Under the pieces are notes generated by a model, which worked only from the letters and a program-made list of their open reading frames with translations, was not told where the DNA came from and made no database searches. Shown here piece after piece: positions 8,289 to 16,922 of a DNA stretch of 64,000 nt (position 1 is the first letter of the stretch; each line of letters starts with the position of its first letter). The translations under genes were made by a program, and so were the position numbers. Where the stretch lies: the NCBI GenBank assembly GCA_050943495.1, contig JBMNPH010000001.1:372001-436000 (forward strand), written 5' to 3'. This DNA is from Merdivicinus sp050943495 (lineage in GTDB: Bacteria > Bacillota > Clostridia > Oscillospirales > Ruminococcaceae).

Positions 8289-9287
8289 TTAATGAGAACC
8301 CAAATGAATTTCGCCGACAAAATCTGCGTTGAATATTTCACGAACCAGCGCCAAATCTTCAGTTTGCCCAAGTGCCCACATCAATTTTGTGACTGCGGCT
8401 TCGGTTGTCATATCTCCGGCGGGAATAACACCGGCATCCAGAATTTTGCGCCCTACTTCATAGATGGAGAAATCGCTGCTGTCGTAGAGGCATTGGCTGC
8501 AAACAACGACAGCAATTCCTTTTTGAACGAGATGGCGTATTTTTTCAGACAGATCGCGTCGGATAAAATGGAGTCCGCCCGCACCGAATGCCTCCAGAAT
8601 AATGCCGCGATAGGACATTTGCCCCAACATATCAAAGACAGCAGGATTCGTTCCCGGAATCAATTTGAGGAGAAAAACATCATTGCAGAGATTGCAGTTG
8701 AGTGCTGTTTCACCAGTGGGAGCGGGAGTATGGTCATAAATATGCAGGCCGTCTGCAAAAACCTCGGCTCGAACAGGGGAATTGACACTGGCAAAGGCAT
8801 CAAATCCCATGGTGCGCACCTTAACGGCGCGGCATCCCCGGATAATTTTATGATGGAAGGCAATACTGACACCCGGGATTCCTGCTTCCGCCGCCGCAAA
8901 AGCGGTCGTAAGATTTTCAATAGCATCTGACAGCGGAGAGGAAATAGGGAGCTGGGAACCGGTCAGAATGACAGGCTTTTGTAAATTTTCCAGCATGAAG
9001 GAAAGCATGGAAGCTGTGTATGCCATGGTATCTGTTCCATGTGTAATGATGATTCCATCATATGCCGGAAGGGCATCAAAGACCGAATGGGCGATCAACT
9101 TCCATTCCTCCGCTTGGATATTGGAAGAATCCAGATTCAGAATATTTTTGCAGGTAATTGAGTAGTGAGCCGAGAGATTTTGAATTGCATGCATGAGAGC
9201 AGGCGGTGTGATTTCAGGTGTAAGACCATCATCACCAGATACGGACGCAATGGTACCTCCAGTAGTCAGAAGAAGAAATTGTTTCAT
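8289..9287 (-). CDS. type I L-asparaginase
   Basis: 332 residues, ATG with AAGGAG eight bases upstream. TTGGTIAS (residues 8-15) carries the catalytic Thr, and ITHGTDTMAYTA the second catalytic Thr-Asp pair with a Lys in the usual downstream position. There is no signal peptide, so it is the cytoplasmic form (AnsA-like) that hydrolyses asparagine to aspartate and ammonia. It lies just downstream of the mutS2 terminator and so is probably transcribed separately. Confidence 0.92.
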   Translation of the reverse strand: MKQFLLLTTGGTIASVSGDDGLTPEITPPALMHAIQNLSAHYSITCKNILNLDSSNIQAEEWKLIAHSVFDALPAYDGIIITHGTDTMAYTASMLSFMLENLQKPVILTGSQLPISSPLSDAIENLTTAFAAAEAGIPGVSIAFHHKIIRGCRAVKVRTMGFDAFASVNSPVRAEVFADGLHIYDHTPAPTGETALNCNLCNDVFLLKLIPGTNPAVFDMLGQMSYRGIILEAFGAGGLHFIRRDLSEKIRHLVQKGIAVVVCSQCLYDSSDFSIYEVGRKILDAGVIPAGDMTTEAAVTKLMWALGQTEDLALVREIFNADFVGEIHLGSH

Positions 9288-9307
9288 GGTAACTCCTTGA
9301 GAAAAGA

Positions 9308-9335
9308 AAGGCGCGCAATTCGCTGCGCGCCGGTT
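9308..9335 (-). terminator. terminator after mutS2
   Basis: On the minus strand GGCGCGC (9325-9331) pairs with GCGCGCC (9310-9316) around an 8-base loop, followed by TTTCTTTTC. It lies between the mutS2 stop and the asparaginase RBS. Confidence 0.75.
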
Positions 9336-9346
9336 TGAGGAATAAC

Positions 9347-11749
9347 TTATTTAAGCTCTGCAATAGTTACACCGTCTTCGCCTTCGCCGTAAACGCCGAG
9401 ACGGAAGGTGCGAATACTCTTATGCTGTTTTAAATGTTTTTGAACTGCCGCGCGCAGAGCACCGGTTCCGCGGCCATGAATGATGGTAATCTGATGAACA
9501 TGAGTGAGGACAGCATTGTCGATGAAGGCATCCAGAACAAAAAGTGCCTCATCAGTTGTCATGCCGCGCAGATCACAGTCCGTAGCAGCGCTGCGTCCAG
9601 TGACATTGACAGACTTTTTGACAGAACCGCGTGGCTGCTTGGAAAGATTCGATCCGTTAAACTGAACTTTTTTACGGTCAAGCAGGCGCAGATTTTCAAT
9701 CTTGGTTTTGGTTTTGATAATGCCAGCCTGCACCAGAACCATACCGGATTTATCGGGATCCTGTACCACAGTCCCTTCTTTATCGATATCGACAATTAAA
9801 ACCGCATCCCCTTTTTTCAGAGGCCGGGGCAGGGTATAGCCATCATTACTGGCACGCTGTGAAACCGGATTGGCAGTATCATGCATCTTATCCAGCCGGG
9901 ATCGCAGCTGAGAACGAGCGGCAAGCGCCTTTTTGGAAAATTCCGCCCGATCCTGTTCTTTGCGGATTTCATTTAGTTCATCCATCAATGCGTTTGCCTG
10001 TCCCTGCACTTCTGATACAATGCGCATCGCCTGCTGTTTAGCCTTTTCAACTTCGGCTGCACGTTCTTTCGCCAGTTTCTGCTGATACTCGCGAATTTCC
10101 CGACGGGTACGTTCGATATCTGCCTGGGCAATTTCTACCTCGCGTGTCTTATTCTCATACTCCTGACGGGAGGATTCCAGCGAATCAATGACATCCTCGA
10201 AGCGTTTGTTTTCACTTTGAACCAGTTCTTTTGCGTGTTCGATAATATCTTCGGATAAGCCGAGTTTCTGGGAGATGGCGAATGCATTGGAACGTCCGGG
10301 AACACCGATGAGAAGACGGTAAGTAGGTTTCAGACTTTCCACATCAAATTCGCAGCAAGCATTTTCGACCTTTTCTGTCTGCAAAGCATACATTTTCAGT
10401 TCGGCATAGTGGGTGGTTGCCGCGACACGGCAGCTGCGGTTACGGAATTTTTCGAGAATGGAAATCGCCAGCGCAGCGCCTTCGATAGGGTCGGTACCGG
10501 ATCCCAATTCGTCAACCAGAACGAGAGAACGGTAGTCCGCCTCCTCCAGAATGGAGATCAGATTGGTCATATGTGCAGAGAAGGTGGAAAGAGATTGTTC
10601 AATACTCTGCTCGTCACCGATGTCTACCAAGATACTCTCAAAGGTCGAGACGGTGGAACCGGAGGCAACTGGGATCAACAGGCCACACATTGTCATAAGA
10701 GTCAGTAAACCGATCGTTTTCAGGGTGACGGTTTTACCGCCGGTATTCGGGCCGGTAATAACAAGACAGGAAAAATCACCGCCAAGATGGACGTCAATCG
10801 GTACGACCTTTTTGGGGTCAATGAGGGGATGACGCGCTTTTCTTAAGTCAATGTAGCCGTTTTCGGTTACAAGGGGCATAATTGCATTCATTTTAGAGGC
10901 CAGACGGCTCTTAGCGAACAGGACATTCAGTTCCATCAACTTGCCGAACAGATGAATGACTTCCTCGCCGCATTCTGCACAGCGGGAAGAAAATTCGGCC
11001 AGAATCCGCTCAATTTCCTCCTTTTCCTTGGCCTGGAGGACACGGATTTCATTGTTGGCTTCGACAACGCCCATCGGCTCAATAAAGTAGGTAGAACCCG
11101 ATGCCGAAGTATCGTGCACCAGACCTTCCACTTCTCCACGGTATTCGGCCTTGACCGGGACGACAAAACGGCCGTCACGCATAGTAACAATTGAATCCTG
11201 CAGGTATTTCTGATGGGTGTTGGAGTGAATCAACTTGTCCATCCGTTCCCGAACCTTCAGTTCTGTTTGCCGGATCTTGCGACGGATGGCGAGCAATTCG
11301 CCCGAAGCGGTATCCGCAATTTCTTCTTCACTGATAAAAGCCGCTGAAATATCACGTTCCAAGCTTTGATTGGTATAGAGGGAAAACAGATCCTCTGTAA
11401 TCGAGTTTTCTTCCTCTTCAAATTGATGCGCCCATTGCAGAAGAGAACGGGACTGGCGGAGAACCGCGCCGATGTTCAGCAGATCGCGCGGAGAGAGGAC
11501 ACCGCCGGCCATTGCAACTTTCAGTCTTCCGCCCGGATCCCGCAGGCCGCTGAAGCCAGGTGTACCGAAGCGTACGGAAAGATTGAAGGCATCATCCGTC
11601 CGTTTGAGAGAACGGGTTACTTCATCAAGATCGGTTTGAGGCTGAATTTCAAGTGCCATTTGACGGGATGTTTCGCAGCAGGTTTCCTCTGCGAGCATCT
11701 CGAGCACCTTATCCAGCTCGAGCACTTTTATATATTTTTTGTGTATCAT
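9347..11749 (-). CDS. mutS2: endonuclease MutS2
   Basis: 800 residues, typical length. Core and clamp region up to about 320, Walker A GPNTGGKT at 333-340, Walker B LVLVDELGSGTDP near 415, a long coiled coil rich in Glu, Lys and Arg (about 515-630), a KOW-like segment, and a C-terminal Smr nuclease domain with DLRGMTTDEA and IIHGRGTGAL. Role: Firmicutes MutS2 acts on branched DNA and on collided ribosomes rather than in mismatch repair. It is the last gene of the operon beginning at phoH. Confidence 0.96.
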   Translation of the reverse strand: MIHKKYIKVLELDKVLEMLAEETCCETSRQMALEIQPQTDLDEVTRSLKRTDDAFNLSVRFGTPGFSGLRDPGGRLKVAMAGGVLSPRDLLNIGAVLRQSRSLLQWAHQFEEEENSITEDLFSLYTNQSLERDISAAFISEEEIADTASGELLAIRRKIRQTELKVRERMDKLIHSNTHQKYLQDSIVTMRDGRFVVPVKAEYRGEVEGLVHDTSASGSTYFIEPMGVVEANNEIRVLQAKEKEEIERILAEFSSRCAECGEEVIHLFGKLMELNVLFAKSRLASKMNAIMPLVTENGYIDLRKARHPLIDPKKVVPIDVHLGGDFSCLVITGPNTGGKTVTLKTIGLLTLMTMCGLLIPVASGSTVSTFESILVDIGDEQSIEQSLSTFSAHMTNLISILEEADYRSLVLVDELGSGTDPIEGAALAISILEKFRNRSCRVAATTHYAELKMYALQTEKVENACCEFDVESLKPTYRLLIGVPGRSNAFAISQKLGLSEDIIEHAKELVQSENKRFEDVIDSLESSRQEYENKTREVEIAQADIERTRREIREYQQKLAKERAAEVEKAKQQAMRIVSEVQGQANALMDELNEIRKEQDRAEFSKKALAARSQLRSRLDKMHDTANPVSQRASNDGYTLPRPLKKGDAVLIVDIDKEGTVVQDPDKSGMVLVQAGIIKTKTKIENLRLLDRKKVQFNGSNLSKQPRGSVKKSVNVTGRSAATDCDLRGMTTDEALFVLDAFIDNAVLTHVHQITIIHGRGTGALRAAVQKHLKQHKSIRTFRLGVYGEGEDGVTIAELK

Positions 11750-11770
11750 ATGGAGTTACCTCAATAAATG

Positions 11771-12022
11771 TTAGCGAAACAAGCTTTTTGCCTGTTCATA
11801 TTGTTTTTTAGAAACATAGAAGATGTATTCGAGTTCCGTCTGCAAATTTTCGCCGAGCGTTCCGGTACTAGTACGGGAACTGACTGCAAGGGGAGAGGGA
11901 CTCTTTCGATTGACAGTTTTGAGCGTGTATTCGATATTGTTTTTCGAAAGAGTTTCGCGGATTTTGGTTTGTTCAGCCATGGAAAATGTGGCGATCAGTT
12001 CCTTGCGATTAAAGATGTTCAT
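11771..12022 (-). CDS. small hypothetical protein, possibly DUF2007-like
   Basis: 83 residues with a perfect AGGAGG eight bases before the ATG, 11 bases after recO and 21 before mutS2, so it is a real operon member. It begins with an alternating strand-helix-strand layout (IATF, a KIRETLSKNNIEY helix, TLKTV) and ends with a helix KKQYEQAKSLF, a plan like the small DUF2007 signal-transducing-type domain. The similarity is weak and by layout only. Function unknown. Confidence 0.7.
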   Translation of the reverse strand: MNIFNRKELIATFSMAEQTKIRETLSKNNIEYTLKTVNRKSPSPLAVSSRTSTGTLGENLQTELEYIFYVSKKQYEQAKSLFR

Positions 12023-12033
12023 ACAAACTCCTC

Positions 12034-12780
12034 CTATTCAGGCAAGGTCTTATAAAAATCCAGCGATTTGAACTGACCAGCAGTCTGGCAGAGGGTAAAA
12101 TATTCCGTTGCGATTCCCAGCGCCTTTTCACTATCCGGATTCAGGCGAAAGGAAAAGAGTTTTTCGTCTGGTGCCTCACAGATATACCGCATGGCCAGAA
12201 AAACAGGTTGTGGAAGCGGCATACGGGGACGATCAGGTGGCATGGATCCAACACATTCGGTACAGAGCAAAGTGCCGTCGAGGGGGAAAAAAATCAGATT
12301 GTTTTCCTCACCGCAGCGGACGCAGCCGCTAAAATCCGGTGCAAATCCGGAAAGTGTTAGTAGCCTCAGTTCATAAACGGCTTTGAGGAGGCTCGGAGAA
12401 CGCTTTCCCTTCTCTAGCAACCAGAGGGTATTGAGCAGCAGTTTCAGGCAGGAACCGCCGTTGTCGCGGTCTGGAAGAATGAAACGGGTCAATTCACAGA
12501 AATAGCTTGCAAGGGATAGTTTGGTCAAATCCATCCGAAGGTCATAAAAATTTTGTAACAGATCAGCAGAATTAACGATGTAGCCGCCCTTTCCTGCATA
12601 CAGGCAGAAATCACTGTATGCCAAGACTTCTGCGGCAGCAGAAAGGGCAGAACGAGCGCCGTTGACCTTACGTGCAATGGCTTCAATGAGGCCCATATCC
12701 TCGGTGAGGATGAGAAGTTTTTTGTCCTGATCCCGCATAGGAATCTGTCCGAGGACAATTCCCCGGGTTTTGACCGTCAA
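12034..12780 (-). CDS. recO: DNA repair protein RecO
   Basis: 248 residues. N-terminal OB fold (TRGIVLGQIPMRDQDKKLLILT), helical middle, and a zinc finger CVRCG...CTEC near residues 150-175. The start is a TTG at 12780 with GGAGG eight bases upstream; no ATG fits the OB-fold start. Role: loads RecA onto SSB-coated single-stranded DNA with RecR. It overlaps the end of the upstream YqzL-like reading frame by about 98 bases. Confidence 0.94.
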   Translation of the reverse strand: MTVKTRGIVLGQIPMRDQDKKLLILTEDMGLIEAIARKVNGARSALSAAAEVLAYSDFCLYAGKGGYIVNSADLLQNFYDLRMDLTKLSLASYFCELTRFILPDRDNGGSCLKLLLNTLWLLEKGKRSPSLLKAVYELRLLTLSGFAPDFSGCVRCGEENNLIFFPLDGTLLCTECVGSMPPDRPRMPLPQPVFLAMRYICEAPDEKLFSFRLNPDSEKALGIATEYFTLCQTAGQFKSLDFYKTLPE

Positions 12781-12886
12781 GAGGTGTGCCTCCTTCCAGT
12801 TCTAACGACTTATAGGCAAGATAATCGGCAATAGTACCGGTTTGTTCAAATTGTTTCCAGGCGTTTTGTATCGTATTGTATTTCAT
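12683..12886 (-). CDS. YqzL-like small protein overlapping recO
   Basis: 67 residues with GGAGG eight to nine bases before the ATG. The first half (NAWKQFEQTGTIADYLAYKSLE) matches the pattern of the short YqzL family, a Trp-Lys-x-Phe-x-x-Thr-Gly-x-Ile-x-x-Tyr-Leu motif encoded between era and recO in many Firmicutes. The second half lies in another frame over the recO start and has no family-like features, so it may be read through only because no stop occurs. Function of the family is unknown. Confidence 0.62.
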   Translation of the reverse strand: MKYNTIQNAWKQFEQTGTIADYLAYKSLELEGGTPLDGQNPGNCPRTDSYAGSGQKTSHPHRGYGPH

Positions 12887-12964
12887 AGAATCAGTCCTCC
12901 GGCAAAGATATGGAACACTCTCTTTCTATCATATCCATGGAAGAACTTTTTAGTGATGGAAAAA

Positions 12965-13660
12965 TTATGGTGAAATCTCCTCCACATAAGAAATTAGGTC
13001 AAGCAAATTGTGGATGATAAATATTCCATTATTTTTTTCTGTTCGATCTAACCAAAAGGAGGAAAATCCCTGTTCTCGAGCGCCATCCGCTTCAGATTTT
13101 GTGTCGTCGACAAAAATGCTTTCTTTTGCCGTAACACCCTGCGCACGAAGTGCGGCATTAAAAATAATGGAACTGGGTTTTCCGGCGCCTGTCAGCGAAC
13201 TTGCCGTAAAGGAAGAGAAATACCGATGAAGCCCGCAAGTTTTCAGTGTCATTTCCAAAGAGGGAGGACAGTCGCTGATAACCCCCATTTTATAGCCATG
13301 GGACTGAAAATATTGCAATACTTCTTCTGTTTCCGGAAATGGCTGTTTTTTTAGATACCAGAGATGTTCCGTTAAAAAATCGGCGCGTTCTGTTGTCTTT
13401 TCTGTAATTCCAAGTTCTTGAAACGCAAACAAAAACCATTGCCGAAAGAAAAGAAGTTCTTCCTCCACTGTTTGGTACGGTGCAAATTGAAAACCACCCT
13501 GGATTACCTTTTGAAAATTTCTCATGAAAAAATCTTCAGAATCGGCAAAAGGCTTTCCGCTCCATTCAGTAAGGCAGCGGATCCGTAAATTTTCCCATTC
13601 AGGGTCGTTTTGCGTTAAAGTGCCATCCCGATCAAAAAAGATTGCCCGATATTTATTCAT
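12965..13660 (-). CDS. HAD superfamily hydrolase (subfamily IA)
   Basis: 231 residues. Motif I FFDRDGTLT (nucleophile Asp near residue 10), motif II VISDCPPS, a motif III Lys in GAGKPSS, and motif IV FVDDTKSEADGA. A four-helix cap lies between motifs I and II. Family role: phosphatase on small phosphorylated metabolites; the substrate is not predictable. The start overlaps the last 8 bases of era, so it is translationally coupled. This gene is not part of the usual era-recO block and looks like an insertion into the operon. Confidence 0.92.
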   Translation of the reverse strand: MNKYRAIFFDRDGTLTQNDPEWENLRIRCLTEWSGKPFADSEDFFMRNFQKVIQGGFQFAPYQTVEEELLFFRQWFLFAFQELGITEKTTERADFLTEHLWYLKKQPFPETEEVLQYFQSHGYKMGVISDCPPSLEMTLKTCGLHRYFSSFTASSLTGAGKPSSIIFNAALRAQGVTAKESIFVDDTKSEADGAREQGFSSFWLDRTEKNNGIFIIHNLLDLISYVEEISP

Positions 13661-14549
13661 CGTATCGTAGCCCTACCTGCTTGATAGCATTTTCATTGTT
13701 GCGCCAGTCATCGCGAACTTTAACCCAACATTTCAGATTAACTTTGACATCGAGGAATGCTTCCAAATCCGCCCGGGCATCCGAGCCGATTTTTTTGAGC
13801 ATGGCGCCGCTTTTGCCGATAATCATTCCCTTATGGCTGTCGCGTTCGCAGTAAATGGTTGCCTCAATGTCGAGAATGCCGCCTTCGGGACGTTCGCGCA
13901 TTTTTTCAATATCCACAGCCGTTCCGTGCGGAATTTCATCCCGCATATTGCGCAGGATTTTTTCGCGGATAATTTCGGCAGCGATGGCGCGTTCCGGTTG
14001 GTCGGTCAGGGTATCTTCCGGGAAGAAATGCGGTCCTTCTTCGGTATTGGTGCGCAGTTCCTCCATCAGAGTGTCGATCGCATCGTTTTGCGCAACGCTG
14101 ACCGGGACGACCGCAGCAAAATCATAGAGAGGACTCAGCTCGGCAATGCGGGCGAGCAACTGATTTTTGTCAATCAGATCAGTTTTATTGATGACCAAAA
14201 TTGTCGGCAGGCGGCGTTCCTGAATTTGTGCCAGAAGGGAAAATTCTTCCTCATTCAGTTTGCCCATTGGTTCTACTACAAAGAGCACAAGATCCACGTC
14301 TGCCACGCTATTGGTGACAACCTTGTTCATGTGTGCACTTAATTTGGTTTTGGGTTTGTGAATACCGGGGGTGTCAAGAAATACCCACTGATAAATATCT
14401 TCGGTCAGCACGCCGGTAATTCGGGTGCGGGTAGTTTGCGGTTTGGATGAGACAATGGCAATTTTTTCTCCCAGCAGTGTGTTCAAAAGGGAGGACTTTC
14501 CAACGTTTGCCTTTCCAACAATCGCAACAAATGCAGATTTTGTATTCAT
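13653..14549 (-). CDS. era: GTPase Era
   Basis: 298 residues. G1 GKANVGKSS (12-20), effector switch region with PQTTRTRITGV, G3 DTPGIHKP, G4 NKTD, and a C-terminal KH domain with GKSGAMLKKIGSDAR. Role: 16S rRNA maturation and 30S assembly, membrane-associated. RBS AAAGGAG. It sits in the conserved phoH-ybeY-dgkA-era order. Confidence 0.97.
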   Translation of the reverse strand: MNTKSAFVAIVGKANVGKSSLLNTLLGEKIAIVSSKPQTTRTRITGVLTEDIYQWVFLDTPGIHKPKTKLSAHMNKVVTNSVADVDLVLFVVEPMGKLNEEEFSLLAQIQERRLPTILVINKTDLIDKNQLLARIAELSPLYDFAAVVPVSVAQNDAIDTLMEELRTNTEEGPHFFPEDTLTDQPERAIAAEIIREKILRNMRDEIPHGTAVDIEKMRERPEGGILDIEATIYCERDSHKGMIIGKSGAMLKKIGSDARADLEAFLDVKVNLKCWVKVRDDWRNNENAIKQVGLRYDE

Positions 14550-14677
14550 AATTTCTCCTTTAGCTATATAAAAATCCGACTGGAACTGCTATGATTTTTG
14601 CGTTCCCATGCTCAAAATAGCGAATGAAGTCCAAAAAGAAACCTAAGATAGAATTTGGCAGTAATGAAGCGCCTTCC

Positions 14678-15163
14678 TTAATCTCGGAATAAGCGGTTTC
14701 CGCAAAAAATAAACCAGATTCCTGCTAAAATCAGCAGGAGAAATCCAGCCGCCAGCAGAGGAGTCTGCAAAATTAACATAACCGTCAGTACCAAATGTTT
14801 CCATTTTCCAAACAGGCAGATTCCAACTGTTACAGCTGCACATGCTGCAACCAGAACAGCACCTGCCGCGACATCTTTCGCGATACGGGCAAGATTGTGA
14901 TAGGCAGGACTTGTCAGATTCACCAGAGCTTCCAGTGCCGTATTAACTGCCTCAAGCGAAATGACTGCACCCATAGCCAGAAACAGTACCGCATATTCCA
15001 TCGGTTCCAAATGATAGACAAGGGAAAAAGCGGTGACGATAATCGCCGCCGCCAAATGGATGCGCATATTTCGTTCGTTTTTTATGCAGAAACGGATCCC
15101 GTGAAATGCATACAAAAAGCTTTTAATGAGTGCCCGCGTTTGTTTTTCAATATCGTTCTTCAT
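14678..15163 (-). CDS. dgkA: diacylglycerol/undecaprenol kinase (DgkA family)
   Basis: 161 residues with the compact integral membrane DgkA fold: amphipathic N-terminal helix with Phe-x-x-Ala-x-x-Gly, then membrane segments near 32-50, 58-75 and 100-115. The family signature EAVNTALEALVN holds the catalytic Glu and metal-binding Asn. An extra C-terminal hydrophobic hairpin (about 125-155) follows the standard core. Firmicute members phosphorylate undecaprenol, recycling the cell-wall carrier lipid. It starts within the ATGA overlap with ybeY. Confidence 0.92.
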   Translation of the reverse strand: MKNDIEKQTRALIKSFLYAFHGIRFCIKNERNMRIHLAAAIIVTAFSLVYHLEPMEYAVLFLAMGAVISLEAVNTALEALVNLTSPAYHNLARIAKDVAAGAVLVAACAAVTVGICLFGKWKHLVLTVMLILQTPLLAAGFLLLILAGIWFIFCGNRLFRD

Positions 15164-15660
15164 TCTCCCATAACATAGCTTGCGCCGCGGGGGATGCCAA
15201 GCATGGTGAGGACAGTTTCCTCTTTTTCACGCATCCGAACAGCTGCAAGTCCGCCTTCTTCATGGTCATAGCCAAGCAGATGGAACATGGAATGAACGGT
15301 CAGAAAACCGACTTCCCTCTGAAGGGAATGGCCAAATGTATTGGCTTGTTCCACAGCCTTGGGCATAGAAATTACAATATCTCCTAATAATAACGCACCG
15401 GTTGTTTCGTTGCGGTCATATTTGCCGTTTTCTCCAAGAGGAAAACTAAGAACATCAGTCACCGCATCTTTACCACGATGTTTGGCATTAAGTTCTTTGA
15501 TTTCCTCATTGCTAACAAAGGAAACCGAAATTTCGGCATCTTCCGTAAAATTTTCCTCCCGGAGAGCAGCATTGCAGCAACGGCGAACCAACAGACGAAT
15601 GCCGGTTGGAATTTTTACATCATTCTGGCGATTAGCGATCACAACTTTTACTTTGTTCAT
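15160..15660 (-). CDS. ybeY: endoribonuclease YbeY (16S rRNA maturation)
   Basis: 166 residues. The metal site HSMFHLLGYDHE (His-x3-His-x5-His) and the preceding TDVLSFP motif are complete. Role: zinc-dependent single-strand RNase in 16S 3-prime-end processing and ribosome quality control. Overlaps dgkA by 4 bases and phoH by 4 bases, so the three are translationally coupled. Confidence 0.96.
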   Translation of the reverse strand: MNKVKVVIANRQNDVKIPTGIRLLVRRCCNAALREENFTEDAEISVSFVSNEEIKELNAKHRGKDAVTDVLSFPLGENGKYDRNETTGALLLGDIVISMPKAVEQANTFGHSLQREVGFLTVHSMFHLLGYDHEEGGLAAVRMREKEETVLTMLGIPRGASYVMGE

Positions 15661-16670
15661 GATTTTGATTTACCCTCCTCATAGTATCTGTCATATGCTT
15701 TAATAATATCCTGTACCAATTTGTGCCGAACGACATCTTTGTCGCTGAATTTTACAATTGCGATATCTTCCACATTGCGAAGGACGCGCATTGCTTCAAC
15801 CAACCCGGATTTTTTGTTATCCGGAAGGTCAATCTGCGTAATATCGCCGGTGATGATGATTTTGGAACCGAATCCCAAACGGGTCAGGAACATTTTCATT
15901 TGTTCCCGGGTCGTATTCTGCGCTTCATCCAGAATAATAAAAGATTCATCCAGGGTTCGTCCGCGCATATACGCCAGCGGTGCGACTTCAATGCTGCCGC
16001 GTTCCTGATATTTTGCGAAATTTTCCGCCCCTAAAAAATCAAACAGCGCATCATACAAAGGGCGTAGATAGGGATCCACCTTATTCTGCAAATCCCCCGG
16101 AAGGAACCCTAGTTTTTCACCTGCTTCTACGGCAGGACGTGTCAGGATGATGCGGGTAACTTCACCCGCACGAAATGCATTGACAGCCATTGCGACTGCA
16201 AGATAGGTTTTACCGGTGCCGGCAGGACCAACTCCCAGTGTAATGGTATTTTCCTGTATCATTTTAATATAGCGTTTTTGCCCCACCGTTTTGGGATGTA
16301 CCGGCTTTCCTTTTTGAGTGATGCAAATTGCGCGTTCTCCTAGCGAAGACAATTCCCGTTCATGACCTTCACTAACCAGCGAAATGGCGTACCGTACATT
16401 CAGCTCATCAATTTCTTTTCCCTGCGCAGCCAGCGGCAAGAGAGCTTCAATTGCTTTAGTGCAAAGTTCTACCTGATTTTCCTCGCCAAGGATTTTCAGA
16501 TCACATCCGCGCAAAATGATTTCAACCTGATATTCTTTTTTTAAGATTTCTAGATTTCGATCGTAACTTCCGCAAATTGCGATCGCTTCCGGAGTGCTGT
16601 TTATTGTAATCAGCTGTTCTGCCAAGCCGGATACCTGCCTTTCTGGATCAAGTAAAATAATACAGGACAT
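15657..16670 (-). CDS. phoH: PhoH-like ATPase
   Basis: 337 residues from the ATG at 16670. N-terminal KH-like segment, Walker A GPAGTGKT, Walker B FIILDEAQN and the ITGDITQIDLP motif of PhoH proteins. The ATG at 16670 lies only about 15 bases from an extended -10 element, leaving little room for an RBS; an in-frame TTG at 16625 with AAGGCAGG eight bases upstream matches the usual PhoH N-terminus and could be the real start. Role: RNA-associated ATPase of uncertain function. First gene of the operon running to mutS2. Confidence 0.93.
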   Translation of the reverse strand: MSCIILLDPERQVSGLAEQLITINSTPEAIAICGSYDRNLEILKKEYQVEIILRGCDLKILGEENQVELCTKAIEALLPLAAQGKEIDELNVRYAISLVSEGHERELSSLGERAICITQKGKPVHPKTVGQKRYIKMIQENTITLGVGPAGTGKTYLAVAMAVNAFRAGEVTRIILTRPAVEAGEKLGFLPGDLQNKVDPYLRPLYDALFDFLGAENFAKYQERGSIEVAPLAYMRGRTLDESFIILDEAQNTTREQMKMFLTRLGFGSKIIITGDITQIDLPDNKKSGLVEAMRVLRNVEDIAIVKFSDKDVVRHKLVQDIIKAYDRYYEEGKSKS

Positions 16671-16685
16671 TCTGAAATTACTAGT

Positions 16686-16694
16686 ATTATACCA
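16686..16694 (-). promoter_or_regulatory. extended -10 promoter for phoH operon
   Basis: On the minus strand TGGTATAAT is a perfect TGnTATAAT extended -10. The -35 region at the right distance is weak (ATACAA). The predicted start of transcription lies about 10 bases from the first possible phoH ATG. Confidence 0.6.
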
Positions 16695-16870
16695 TAGAAA
16701 AATAACTTTGTATCTATGCGAATTCAACAAATTTTTTCGTTTTTTTGTGGTGTGATACCGTTTGCTTATTACTATTTACAGATTCTTGAGGGGAAAATTA
16801 CAGATCCTCGTTGCATTTTTCACAAATGTGTTGAATTTTGCACAGAGATGTCGTCAAATGTTCTCCACAA

Positions 16871-16899
16871 TTGACAAAAGGGAAGAAACCCGTTATACT
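16871..16899 (+). promoter_or_regulatory. sigma-A type promoter
   Basis: TTGACA (16871-16876), 17-base spacer, TATACT (16894-16899), about 24 bases before the ATG of the isomerase-like gene. Confidence 0.8.
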
Positions 16900-16922
16900 T
16901 GAGTAAAAAGGGGGTAGAGCGC

